Source: JAVBLK01 sp031553565
GTDB lineage: Bacteria > Bacillota > Clostridia > Christensenellales > DUVY01
Length of the DNA: 43,048 bases
NCBI GenBank assembly: GCA_031553565.1
Contig: JAVBLK010000025.1
Span: forward strand, 1 to 43,048
Reading direction: 5' to 3'
Part shown: in pieces, positions 30,526 through 38,558 of the stretch
Layout: the number at the start of each line of letters is the position of its first letter
How positions within the stretch are numbered: the stretch's first letter is position 1
Program-made: the position numbers and the translations under genes
The notes under the pieces: generated by a model
The model's input: only the letters and a program-made list of their open reading frames with translations
Told to the model about the DNA's origin: nothing
Databases searched by the model: none

Positions 30526-30644
30526 TTCTATCACGGCGTCTTTTTGACGCCTCCGGCCTGGAAAGAACCGTTTCCCTTACATTTTCCGGTACGGGAAAGA
30601 ACCTTTCCAAACCGGATGCATCTAAAAATCCGCTCGTGATAGAA
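30526..30644 (+). promoter_or_regulatory. Structured spacer between alpha and gamma genes
   Basis: The spacer begins right after the stop with TTCTATCACG (30526-30535), which pairs perfectly with CGTGATAGAA (30635-30644). Inside are a GGCGTC-TTTTT-GACGCC hairpin (30535-30551), a GGAAA/TTTCC hairpin (30560-30575) and an extended stem CCGGT...GGAAAG-AAC-CTTTCC...ACCGG (30586-30615). The whole forms a closed multi-hairpin RNA of about 119 nt. There is no T-tract for termination. Confidence 0.6.
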
Positions 30645-30700
30645 ACCGATTTCAACTGCAGTTTAGCATCATTGAGCAGGGAGAAAAGACAAAGTATAAT

Positions 30701-31588
30701 ATGCGTAACCTGACCGATATAAAATACAGGATAAAAGGTATATCCCAGACGCGCCAGATCACCGGCGCGATGGAGACTATTTCTATCGCTAAAATGCGCA
30801 AGGCTATGCTTGCCTACAACAAGAACCTGATGTATTTTGACAGGGTAAGGACGACTATCCACGATATCACAAGGCACTCCGAGGGCATCGAGCACAAATA
30901 TTGGCAAAAGAAGGACAATAACCGCGCAGTGTTTATCGTGATCGCCAGTGACAAGGGGCTTTGCGGCGGCTACAATCATAACATCCTAAGCTTTGCCTGG
31001 AAAAAAATGCAGGAATTTTCCGAGCATTACATTTTCACGGTCGGGCAGATGGCGCGCGAGTTCTTCGAGGGAAAAAAGGCGCAGATAGACGTCGAGTTCA
31101 TGCACGTGACCTACAGCCCGACGATTTCCGACGCCGCGGCCATAACCGACAGCGTTATCAGCCTTTACGAGCAGGATTTTATGGACGAGGTCTATGTCGT
31201 ATACTCGGCCATGGAAAAATCATCCGCCGCCCCGCAGCCGGAGATCCTGAGGCTGCTGCCTATGTCGAAGAGCGAGGTCATAGGCAAAGAATCGGATTAT
31301 CAGGAAAAGCCGGAGGAATACTATAAGGAGCTCTATTACGACCCGTCGCCCGAGGACGTGCTTTCCACGCTTGTGCCGCAGTATATGACGGGGCTGATTT
31401 ACGGCTGTCTTATCCAGGCGGCGGCGGGCGAGCATTCCAGCCGTGTGCTGGCCATGACCAATGCGACCAAGAGCGCGACCGAGATAATAGACAAGCTGAA
31501 CGTGACATACAACCGCGCGCGGCAGGAGGCCGTCACAAGCGAGATGCTGGAAATCATTACGGCAGCGCAAAACGTTTCAAAAAGCTAG
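30701..31588 (+). CDS. atpG: F-type ATP synthase subunit gamma
   Basis: Gamma is the central rotor shaft. The 295-residue product begins RNLTDIKYRIKGISQTRQIT and ends with SATEIIDKLNVTYNRARQEA, the two long helices that form the coiled shaft, with SDKGLCGGYNHNIL near 82-95. GGGAG upstream is rather distant (about 15 nt). The order alpha-gamma-beta-epsilon is standard. A TTGAGC-17-TATAAT pair abuts the ATG directly, so it cannot serve this gene in the usual way. Confidence 0.95.
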   Translation: MRNLTDIKYRIKGISQTRQITGAMETISIAKMRKAMLAYNKNLMYFDRVRTTIHDITRHSEGIEHKYWQKKDNNRAVFIVIASDKGLCGGYNHNILSFAWKKMQEFSEHYIFTVGQMAREFFEGKKAQIDVEFMHVTYSPTISDAAAITDSVISLYEQDFMDEVYVVYSAMEKSSAAPQPEILRLLPMSKSEVIGKESDYQEKPEEYYKELYYDPSPEDVLSTLVPQYMTGLIYGCLIQAAAGEHSSRVLAMTNATKSATEIIDKLNVTYNRARQEAVTSEMLEIITAAQNVSKS

Positions 31589-31630
31589 ATTGTCGGAGTA
31601 AACGTTACCACAAAATAGAAGGCGTGTTTT

Positions 31631-33025
31631 ATGACGAATTTGAACACAGGAAAGATAATACAGATAATCGGGCCGGTAATCGACGCGCAATTTCCGGGTG
31701 CGTATATGCCGGCAATTTACGAAAAGCTGTTTATTAAGGATAAGAACAATATCGTGTCGCTGGAGGTCTTGACGCACGTAAGGCCGGGCGTCGCAAGGTG
31801 TATCGCCATGCAGGCGACCGAAGGCTTAAGCCGCGGAATGACCGTGTACGCGACAGGGAAAACCATCGAGGTGCCAGTCGGCGAGGCCGTTTTGGGCAGG
31901 GTGCTGAACGTGTTGGGCGAGCCCATCGATTTAAAGGGCGGAATAAACACTAAGGAAAACTGGAGCATACACAGGAAAGCGCCGGAGTTTTACGAGCAGA
32001 ACCCGACCACAGAGATCCTGGAGACCGGCATAAAGGTGATCGACCTTTTGGCGCCTTATGCAAAGGGCGGCAAGATCGGGCTTTTCGGCGGCGCGGGCGT
32101 GGGCAAGACCGTGCTTATAATGGAGCTTATCAGAAATATCGCGACCGAGCACGGCGGCTATTCGATATTTACCGGCGTGGGCGAGAGGAGCCGCGAGGGC
32201 TTCGAAATGATACAGGATATGAACGAGAGCGGCGTCATCAACAAGACCGCGCTGGTTTTCGGCCAAATGAACGAGCCGCCGGGCGCGCGTATGCGCGTGG
32301 CGCTGACGGGGCTGACCATGGCCGAGTATTTCCGCGACGAAATGCACCAGGACGTGCTGCTGTTCATAGATAATATATTCAGGTTCGTGCAGGCGGGCAG
32401 CGAGGTTTCCGCGCTGCTGGGCCGTATGCCGTCCGCGGTCGGTTATCAGCCGACGCTGGCCGGCGAAATGGGCGCGCTGCAGGAGCGCATTACCACCACT
32501 AAAAAAGGCAGCATCACCTCTATCCAGGCGATTTTCGTGCCGGCGGACGACCTTACCGACCCCGCGCCGGCGGCAATTTTCAGCCATTTGGACGCGACGA
32601 CGGTGCTTTCGCGTAAAATAGTAGAGCAGGGTATATATCCGGCGGTCAACCCCTTAGAGAGCAGCAGCCGTATCCTGGAGCCGTCGATCGTCGGCGAAAA
32701 GCATTATCATACGGCCAGAAAGGTGCAGGAAGCGCTGCAGCGTTACAAGGAACTGCAGGATATCATTGCGATATTGGGTATGGACGAGCTTTCCGAGGAG
32801 GACAAGAACATAGTCCACCGCGCAAGGAAAATGCAAAGATTCTTTTCTCAGCCGCTTTTCGTCGCCGAGGGCTTTACGGGCATGGAGGGCAGGTTCTTAA
32901 GGACAAAAGCCACGGTAGACAGCTTTAAGGCGATCCTGGACGGCGAGGCGGACTCTTTGCCCGAAAGCGCGTTCTTTATGGTCGGCGACCTGGACGAGGC
33001 CAGGAGCAAGGCGAAAAAAATATAA
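31631..33025 (+). CDS. atpD: F-type ATP synthase subunit beta
   Basis: Beta carries the catalytic sites. The 464-residue product has GGAGVGKTVLIMELI (P-loop, about 154-168), GERSREG, the DELSEEDK region and FLSQPLFVAE-type C-terminal sequence (FFSQPLFVAEGFTG). ALLGRMPSAVGYQPTLA is also standard. AAGG lies 8 nt before the ATG. It follows gamma by 42 bp. A 228-bp spacer with several hairpins separates it from epsilon. Confidence 0.98.
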   Translation: MTNLNTGKIIQIIGPVIDAQFPGAYMPAIYEKLFIKDKNNIVSLEVLTHVRPGVARCIAMQATEGLSRGMTVYATGKTIEVPVGEAVLGRVLNVLGEPIDLKGGINTKENWSIHRKAPEFYEQNPTTEILETGIKVIDLLAPYAKGGKIGLFGGAGVGKTVLIMELIRNIATEHGGYSIFTGVGERSREGFEMIQDMNESGVINKTALVFGQMNEPPGARMRVALTGLTMAEYFRDEMHQDVLLFIDNIFRFVQAGSEVSALLGRMPSAVGYQPTLAGEMGALQERITTTKKGSITSIQAIFVPADDLTDPAPAAIFSHLDATTVLSRKIVEQGIYPAVNPLESSSRILEPSIVGEKHYHTARKVQEALQRYKELQDIIAILGMDELSEEDKNIVHRARKMQRFFSQPLFVAEGFTGMEGRFLRTKATVDSFKAILDGEADSLPESAFFMVGDLDEARSKAKKI

Positions 33026-33092
33026 CCGCCAGAGTAAAAAATAAAACTAATAACTCTGCCCTTTTTGATTAAAACGCGCGGCTCAGAGTGCC

Positions 33093-33235
33093 GCGGAATT
33101 TAAGAACCGCGCTTCTTAAATTCCGCCCTTAACGGGACAAAGATTATCTTCGATAATTTTTCGGTCCCCGGGGGGTTGTTCAAGGGGGGCGTAGGAGAAA
33201 TGTTATTTAATATCAAACCGATATAAAATAACATT
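33093..33235 (+). promoter_or_regulatory. Hairpin-rich spacer between beta and epsilon genes
   Basis: Three hairpins are present. A perfect 14-bp stem GCGGAATTTAAGAA (33093-33106) pairs with 33113-33126 across a 6-nt loop. ATTATC-TTC-GATAAT is followed by T's (33143-33161). AATGTTATTT (33199-33208) pairs with AAATAACATT (33226-33235), with an inner TATC/GATA pair. Between the last two is a 29-nt stretch (33166-33194) related to the palindromic repeat after murD. These could tune epsilon expression or stabilise the upstream message. Confidence 0.6.
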
Positions 33236-33253
33236 GCGAGTTAGCACCCTGAT

Positions 33254-33664
33254 ATGGATAAATCATTCAAGCTTGAGATCCTAACGCCCGAAAGGGAATT
33301 TTACAGCGATACCTGCGAGTCGCTGGTTGTCACGACCTCTCACGGCGAGATGGGCATACTGAAAAACACAATGCCGCTGGTTGCTAACCTTATCGACGGC
33401 GGTATAAAAATATTGCAGAACGAAAAGTGGATGAACGCTTTTACGGGCACGGGCTTTATCGAGGTCAAGCCGGACGGCGTGGTGGTGCTGGTCCAGTCGG
33501 CGGAATGGCCGTTCGAGATCAAGGAAAAGAGCGCGTTAGAAGAGGTCGGCCGTTTGTCCGACCAGCTGAAAAAGCAGCAGTCCTTGCGGGAGTATAAAAT
33601 GGCGAAGGCACAGCTTGCAAGGCAGCTGGCAAGGCTGAAAATAAAACGGAACATGCTTGACTGA
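33254..33664 (+). CDS. atpC: F-type ATP synthase subunit epsilon
   Basis: Epsilon is the rotor-foot subunit that can inhibit hydrolysis. The 136-residue product has the N-terminal beta sandwich (FKLEILTPEREFYSDTCESL, HGEMGILKNTMPL, GTGFIEVKPDGVVVLV) and a C-terminal helical hairpin (residues about 90-136). No Shine-Dalgarno sequence is visible before the ATG, and the spacer upstream is unusually long. Epsilon may therefore be made at a lower rate than its operon partners. Confidence 0.93.
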   Translation: MDKSFKLEILTPEREFYSDTCESLVVTTSHGEMGILKNTMPLVANLIDGGIKILQNEKWMNAFTGTGFIEVKPDGVVVLVQSAEWPFEIKEKSALEEVGRLSDQLKKQQSLREYKMAKAQLARQLARLKIKRNMLD

Positions 33665-33696
33665 GTTTCGGCTTTTTCTGTGCTGCCCGTCAAGGT

Positions 33697-33738
33697 TTGC
33701 CCGTCAAAAGAAGCCGCCGGGGGAAAAGAAAACAAGGA
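33697..33738 (+). repeat. GTCAAAAGAAA repeat, copy 2
   Basis: The stretch CCCGTCAAAAGAAGCCGCCG followed by GGGGAAAAGAAAACAAGG resembles copies near 21561 and 39350. It fills the atpC-ispH spacer and is translated only if the longer, unlikely upstream start of the ispH frame is used. Confidence 0.4.
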
Positions 33739-33796
33739 TAAAGCTGTTAAAATACTTATAACTAGTGAATCGATTATAAGGAAACGTGAATATTTT

Positions 33797-35995
33797 TTGA
33801 AATACATAGTCGCGAAATCAGCCGGATTTTGTTTCGGCGTAAAAAATGCGGTCAGCCTTTGCGAGGCCGAGTGCGCGCGTGGCGGCAGCGTATGGTCGGT
33901 GGGTGATATCACGCACAACGAGCGCGTTATGGAGTCGCTTGTAAGCCGCGGGCTTAAAATAGCGGCGGATACCGGCGCGATAGACGGCGGCACCCTGGTG
34001 ATACGTTCGCACGGGCTGCCGAAGGACGAGATCGAATCAGCGCGTAAAAAAGGCGTCAAGATCGTTGACGGCACCTGCCCGTACGTTTTGAAGATACATA
34101 AGATCGTCGCGGACGCGTATGCGGAAGGCAAGCAGGTCGTTATTGCGGGCGAGGCCGGGCATCCGGAGGTCAGGGGTATCAACGGCTGGTGCGGGAATTT
34201 CGCGATAATAGTCGAAAATGAGGGTGACGCGGCTGCGCTTTTGGGAACCGGCAATTTGTGCGTTGTTGCGCAAACGACGTTTTCCCTGGAAAAAATGCTT
34301 AGAATCCGTAAAATAATAGAATCCCAAGGTCATAAAACAGTTGAATTTTTCGACACGATTTGTTATACTACCAAAGGCAGACGGGACGAGGCCGTGCTTT
34401 TAGCTGCAAAATGCACCAAAATGCTTGTTTTGGGCAGCAGGAAAAGCTCCAACACCGTACGGCTTTTTGAGGAAACAAAAGCGGCCGGCGCCGAGACGTT
34501 TTTTATCGAAAGCACTTTAGATCTTGATAATATAAATTTTGTTAGTACAGATATTGTAGGGATAACGGCAGGAGCCTCTGCGCCCGGCGAATATCTTGCG
34601 GAGGTTTTGAAACATATGAAAATCATTGACAACGACGTTCAGTCCGAGGAGTTCTTGCGCGGTATCGACGAATCCTTTACCAGCTACAAGAAGGGCAAGT
34701 TTGTGAAGGGCGAGGTCATCAGCATCGACGACAGCGGCTTGCATGTCAATATAGGCGGCAAGAAAGACGGGCTTGTATTAAAAGCCGACGTCAACAAAGA
34801 CGGCAGCTTTGATCCGTCCGCATTTAAGGTCGGCCAGGTGGTCGAGGCCGTTATAAACGGGCAAAAAGACGAGAGCGGCAGTATACTTCTCTCGATGAAG
34901 GAAGCCGCCGATATCAAAGAGGGCGACAAGGCGGTCGAGGATATCCGCGACGGCGGGACTTTCGAGATCATGATCGAAAAAGACGTCAAGGGCGGCCTTA
35001 CGTCGCGTATCGGTACTTATTCGGTATTTGTGCCCGCATCGCAGGCTGCCGAAAGGTTTGTCGCCGACCTTAAGGGCTTTGTCGGAAAGAAAATGCTCGT
35101 TTCGGTCATCAGCATCGACGACGAAGCCAGAAAGATAGTTGCCTCGGCGAAGAAAGCCGCAGTTGCAAACAAGGCGGCGATCGAGGAAAACTTCTGGAAA
35201 ACTATCAACATCGACCAGATCGTAAAAGGCACGGTAAAGCGCGCGACACAGTTCGGCGCGTTTGTTGCCGTCAACGGCTTTGATTGTCTGGCGCATATAA
35301 CAGATCTTTCATGGGCAAGGATAAACAAGGTCGAGGACGTGCTGAAGATCGGCAGCGAATACGATTTTGTTGTATTGATGATCGACCGCGACAAGAACAG
35401 GGTTTCATTGGGATATAAGCAGCTGCTGCCCAAGCCCTGGGAAACCGCGTCCGTCAAATATCCGGTAGATACGATCGTAAAAGCAAAGGTTGTCCGTATC
35501 GCACCGTTCGGCGCATTCGTGGAATTAGAGCCCGGCATCGACGCGCTGGTGCCTATGTCGGAAATCAGCCATGCATGGGTCAAGAACGTCAATGAGGCCT
35601 TAAAGGTCGGACAGGAAATAGAGGGCAAGGTCATCAAGAATGACGAGGAAGGCCGTAAGATAACAGTAAGTATCAAAGCTATCGAGCCGGCTCCCGACGT
35701 GATTTCGCTGCAGGAGCAGATCGAGCGCGAGATAGCCGAAGACGAAGCGGAGCAATCCAAGGCAAAGGCTGCAAAAGCCGAGGCCGGCGATGCCGCTCCG
35801 AAGGCGCCCAGGGCGCCGCGCCCCGATGCAAAGGCTAAGTTTGAGGCGCGCGAGCAAAAGGCCAAGGAGGCGGCGCCGGCAAAGCGCGCTCCGAAGAAGA
35901 CCGACCGTCCCGCAGACGACGGCACTGTCCGCCAGTGGAGCGAGAACACCACCAACAATCCGTTCGCCGACCTTTTGAAAGACTTTCAGAAATAA
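33797..35995 (+). CDS. ispH: Bifunctional HMB-PP reductase IspH fused to ribosomal protein S1
   Basis: Residues 1 to about 275 are IspH, the iron-sulfur enzyme of the last step of the MEP isoprenoid pathway. The three cluster cysteines are in AGFCFGVKNAV, DGTCPYVLKIH and DTICYTTKGR. Residues about 290-640 hold four S1 RNA-binding repeats, the last two clearest (GTVKRATQFGAFVAVNGFD and AKVVRIAPFGAFVELEPGID). The fusion is well known in Clostridia; the S1 part probably acts on the ribosome or mRNA. A charged Ala/Lys/Pro tail ends the protein. I chose the TTG 33797 because MKYIVAKSAGFCFG is the normal IspH start. The frame is open 39 codons upstream through a repeat. The product is 732 residues. 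Confidence 0.93.
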   Translation: MKYIVAKSAGFCFGVKNAVSLCEAECARGGSVWSVGDITHNERVMESLVSRGLKIAADTGAIDGGTLVIRSHGLPKDEIESARKKGVKIVDGTCPYVLKIHKIVADAYAEGKQVVIAGEAGHPEVRGINGWCGNFAIIVENEGDAAALLGTGNLCVVAQTTFSLEKMLRIRKIIESQGHKTVEFFDTICYTTKGRRDEAVLLAAKCTKMLVLGSRKSSNTVRLFEETKAAGAETFFIESTLDLDNINFVSTDIVGITAGASAPGEYLAEVLKHMKIIDNDVQSEEFLRGIDESFTSYKKGKFVKGEVISIDDSGLHVNIGGKKDGLVLKADVNKDGSFDPSAFKVGQVVEAVINGQKDESGSILLSMKEAADIKEGDKAVEDIRDGGTFEIMIEKDVKGGLTSRIGTYSVFVPASQAAERFVADLKGFVGKKMLVSVISIDDEARKIVASAKKAAVANKAAIEENFWKTINIDQIVKGTVKRATQFGAFVAVNGFDCLAHITDLSWARINKVEDVLKIGSEYDFVVLMIDRDKNRVSLGYKQLLPKPWETASVKYPVDTIVKAKVVRIAPFGAFVELEPGIDALVPMSEISHAWVKNVNEALKVGQEIEGKVIKNDEEGRKITVSIKAIEPAPDVISLQEQIEREIAEDEAEQSKAKAAKAEAGDAAPKAPRAPRPDAKAKFEAREQKAKEAAPAKRAPKKTDRPADDGTVRQWSENTTNNPFADLLKDFQK

Positions 35996-36037
35996 GCAAC
36001 AAAAGACAAGATAATAGAAATACAAAAGATAAAGAAG

Positions 36038-36064
36038 GGCATAAGCGAAAGCTTGTGCCTTTTT
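36038..36064 (+). terminator. Terminator after ispH-rpsA
   Basis: GGCATAAGC (36038-36046) pairs with GCTTGTGCC (36051-36059) through nine pairs, one of them a G-U, around a GAAA tetraloop, and five T follow. It lies 43 nt after the stop codon. Confidence 0.85.
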
Positions 36065-36202
36065 GCTTTTATGATGCGGGAAGTATGGACAGCGCGATGT
36101 TTAAACATATTCACGCTTTGGTTTTGTAAGCTTTTTGCTTTTATGATGCGGGAAGTATAGACAGCCCGATGCTTAAACATATTCACGCTTTGGTTTTATA
36201 AG
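36059..36202 (+). repeat. Two tandem 72-bp direct repeats
   Basis: Units 36059-36130 and 36131-36202 are nearly identical, starting CTTTTTGCTTTTATGATGCG and ending near TTGGTTTTATAAG, with only a few substitutions. The first unit begins inside the T-tract of the ispH-rpsA terminator. No gene is evident in them. Together with the terminator and the rplU promoter they account for the 341-bp spacer. Confidence 0.85.
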
Positions 36203-36212
36203 CAGTTTTTGC

Positions 36213-36241
36213 TTGACTTGCAGTATGCATTTTGCTATCAT
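36213..36241 (+). promoter_or_regulatory. Promoter of rplU
   Basis: The -35 TTGACT (36213-36218), a 17-bp spacer and -10 TATCAT (36236-36241) give a start near 36248 and a leader of about 90 nt before rplU. The leader may carry an L21-type regulatory structure, but I cannot establish the fold by eye. Confidence 0.7.
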
Positions 36242-36336
36242 ATACCACGAGCCGCATGGAACGGGTCTTTTTAAGCAATTCCTTCGGGAGTTCGCCCTTT
36301 ACAGCGGAGACATAATAAAGGAGGCAATATTATACG

Positions 36337-36645
36337 ATGTACGCAGTTATCGTTACGGGCGGCAAGCAGTACAAGGTCACGGAGGGCGAGATCTTAAACG
36401 TCGAAAAGCTGGACAACCAGCCGGGCGACAAGCTGAAATTCGAGCCTATCATGTGCGCCAAGGACGACAAAGCCGTTATCGGCACACCCACTGTAGAGGG
36501 CGCCAGCGTATCCGCAGAGGTTCTGGGCAGCGGCAGGGACAAGAAGATCATGATCTTCAAGTACAAGGCCAAGAAGAACGTCAGAAAGCGTCAGGGACAT
36601 AGGCAGAGTTACACCCAAATCAAAATAACAAAAATCAAATTTTAG
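36337..36645 (+). CDS. rplU: 50S ribosomal protein L21
   Basis: L21 binds 23S rRNA with L20. The 102-residue product begins MYAVIVTGGKQYKVTEGEIL and ends KKNVRKRQGHRQSYTQIKI, both standard. A strong AAAGGAGG precedes the ATG. In most Firmicutes a gene for the cysteine protease Prp lies between rplU and rpmA. Here a 262-bp spacer shows no Prp-like frame. Confidence 0.97.
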   Translation: MYAVIVTGGKQYKVTEGEILNVEKLDNQPGDKLKFEPIMCAKDDKAVIGTPTVEGASVSAEVLGSGRDKKIMIFKYKAKKNVRKRQGHRQSYTQIKITKIKF

Positions 36646-36907
36646 TTTTTTTTAAGCCTTATATACGGCGGGATCGGCGTGAAAGTGAACATTTGCGCTC
36701 TCCGCGTATTGCGATACTGCTTTGTCGCGCTAAGTTTCATTTTTCGCGCCGCTGCAAAACGCATCTACGGCTTAAAACGACTTTGTTGGAACGATTTTTT
36801 GGTTGGATGAACGGGCTTTTGGATTTTTTGGGTAGGGTACTTTGAGTTTTGATAAAATTGTTTTTATCGGGACTTTTAAAACTTTTTGGATTTAGGAGAA
36901 TAATAAT

Positions 36908-37339
36908 ATGGCACATAAAAAAGGCGGCGGATCTACAAGAAACGGCCGCGACAGTAATGCGCAACGGTTAGGCACAAAACGCTTCGACGGCCAGTTCGTG
37001 TTGGCCGGAAATATTTTGGTGCGCCAGCGCGGGACAAGGATCCACGCGGGCAATAACGTGGGCGTGGGCAGCGACCACACTCTTTTCGCGTTGATCGACG
37101 GCCTTGTTAAGTTCGAGCACAAGGGGCGCGATAAAAAGCAGGTCAGTATATACGAGTATGTAGTCACCGAGCCGGCCAAGGAAGTAAAGGCCGGGAAGCC
37201 CGCAAAGGCGGCAGCCGATAAGGCTGATAAGCCTGCAAAGGCGGCGGCAGAGAAGCCTGCGAAGGCGGCTGCGGGAAAGACAGACAAGCCCGCGCCCGTT
37301 AAAAAAGCGGCGCCCGCAAAAGCAGCTGCGGCTGAGTAA
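36908..37339 (+). CDS. rpmA: 50S ribosomal protein L27 with long Ala/Lys-rich tail, no Prp site
   Basis: L27 reaches the peptidyl-transferase centre with its N-terminus. Residues 1 to about 86 are a normal L27 (AHKKGGGSTRNGRDSNAQRL, then GNILVRQRGTRIHAGNNVG). Most Firmicute L27 proteins carry an N-terminal extension removed by Prp (of the type MLRLDLQFFASKKG); here the protein starts directly at the mature AHKKGGG. Residues about 87-143 form a repetitive Ala/Lys/Pro tail (KPAKAAADKADKPAKAAAEK and similar), unusual for L27. GGAG precedes the ATG by 8 nt. obgE, the usual next gene, is absent and a terminator follows. Confidence 0.96.
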   Translation: MAHKKGGGSTRNGRDSNAQRLGTKRFDGQFVLAGNILVRQRGTRIHAGNNVGVGSDHTLFALIDGLVKFEHKGRDKKQVSIYEYVVTEPAKEVKAGKPAKAAADKADKPAKAAAEKPAKAAAGKTDKPAPVKKAAPAKAAAAE

Positions 37340-37357
37340 CAAAAATTTGTTAGACAT

Positions 37358-37389
37358 AAAAAGCCTCCCAAGTAAACGGGGGGCTTTTT
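37358..37389 (+). terminator. Terminator after rpmA
   Basis: AAAAAGCCTCCC (37358-37369) pairs along its full length with GGGGGGCTTTTT (37378-37389), with one G-U pair, around an 8-nt loop. The flanking A and T runs could make it act on both strands. Confidence 0.9.
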
Positions 37390-37505
37390 CTTTTGTGGCT
37401 GATACGTGCGGCGCGGGGCTGTATAAGGGGCGAAAACTGTCGCGGGCCCGGACTGATCGACCTATGTTTTTCCGCGGTCTGGTGCCTGATAGTTTAGCGG
37501 CTGAA

Positions 37506-37549
37506 TTCGACAATATCAAAAAGATATTTTACAATTATATATGTATAAT
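37506..37549 (+). promoter_or_regulatory. spoIIG promoter region with a perfect Spo0A box
   Basis: TTCGACAA (37506-37513) is the exact complement of the Spo0A box TTGTCGAA. A -10 TATAAT lies at 37544-37549, 35 bp before the spoIIGA start, but no good -35 sits 17 bp upstream of it. The Bacillus spoIIG promoter likewise depends on Spo0A and has abnormal spacing, though its box arrangement differs. Confidence 0.6.
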
Positions 37550-37583
37550 TTTCATATAGTTTATTATGCGGCGAAAAGGCGAC

Positions 37584-38477
37584 ATGGAAGTATATATCGA
37601 GTATGTGATAATTGATAATTTTGTGATCGATTGCCTGATTTCGGTCCTTACGCTTAAGTCGCTGCGGCTGAAAGCAAGCGTTTGGCGCGTTATTGTTGCG
37701 GCGGCGTTCGGGACAACGGCGGCAATTTTCCTGCCGCTCCTGCATATAAACATTGTGCCGTTGGTTTTGCTGAGGCTGCTTGTCGGCGCGGCGATGGCGT
37801 TTATCATATATAACCATAAAAGCGTAAAGCGATATATTGTCACGCTGCTGCTGCTCCTGATGATAACTTTTATTTTGGGCGGCGCGGCACTGGGCATAAT
37901 GTTTCTTACGGGCTCGGATATAACGGCGGCGGCTGCGCTCAGCTATCAAACGGGCGTGCCGGTCGGGATCATTATTGCGGCGGTCGGCGCGGCTGCGTTC
38001 TTTATAAAACAGCTGACGCGCTATTTGCACAAAACAAAAGATATATCCGGGTTTATCCGGCAGGCGGAATTGTTTGTTAACGGTGAGAGCGTAAAGTTCG
38101 AAGCGTTTATGGACAGCGGGAACCAGCTTTACGACAGAGTAACGGGCTTGCCTGTGATAATAATAGAAAGTACTCTGCTATTCGGGTTTTTAAAGAATAC
38201 TTTTTCCGACATTTTGGCCGGAACAGGCGTAAGGGCGGGAAAAAGTGCTCTGAAAGACGTACATTACATAGAATACTCCGGGCTCAACGGCGTAAAAACA
38301 AAGCTGCTTGTATTCCGGCCTGATAAGCTGGTGATATATTTCAACGGACAAGCGAATATAATATATGGCGTTATGGCGGGCGTGTATTACGGTAAGTTCG
38401 ACAAGCCCGTAAAATATTCCGCTATACTGCATCCTGCGCTGACAGAACGGGAAAAAGCGGACGTGCCTGCGGCGTAA
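37584..38477 (+). CDS. spoIIGA: Sigma-E processing membrane protease SpoIIGA
   Basis: SpoIIGA is the aspartic protease that activates pro-sigma-E in the mother cell. The N-terminal half (about 1-150) holds about five membrane helices. The C-terminal half has FMDSGNQLYD with the catalytic aspartate in DSGN. The product is 297 residues. I chose the second ATG (37584), which has AAAGG just upstream, over the one six codons earlier. sigE follows after 81 bp, as in other spore formers. Confidence 0.93.
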   Translation: MEVYIEYVIIDNFVIDCLISVLTLKSLRLKASVWRVIVAAAFGTTAAIFLPLLHINIVPLVLLRLLVGAAMAFIIYNHKSVKRYIVTLLLLLMITFILGGAALGIMFLTGSDITAAAALSYQTGVPVGIIIAAVGAAAFFIKQLTRYLHKTKDISGFIRQAELFVNGESVKFEAFMDSGNQLYDRVTGLPVIIIESTLLFGFLKNTFSDILAGTGVRAGKSALKDVHYIEYSGLNGVKTKLLVFRPDKLVIYFNGQANIIYGVMAGVYYGKFDKPVKYSAILHPALTEREKADVPAA

Positions 38478-38558
38478 GGTGTTGCAACAAGCATAAGATA
38501 AAAAAAATACGCGCTGCGGATTTTTCCCGGCGGTGGAAATGCGAAAGGAACACATCTT

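Noticed and set aside
30672..30700. A TTGAGC-17-TATAAT promoter directly before atpG
   Set aside because: The -10 abuts the ATG, so the transcript would start inside the gene. It cannot make full-length gamma and is probably chance.
36059..36202. CRISPR-like array
   Set aside because: There are only two adjacent 72-bp units without spacers; this is a simple tandem duplication.
36646..36907. A possible prp remnant between rplU and rpmA
   Set aside because: The only frame of any length (about 40 codons from a GTG near 36678) shows no Prp-like residues.
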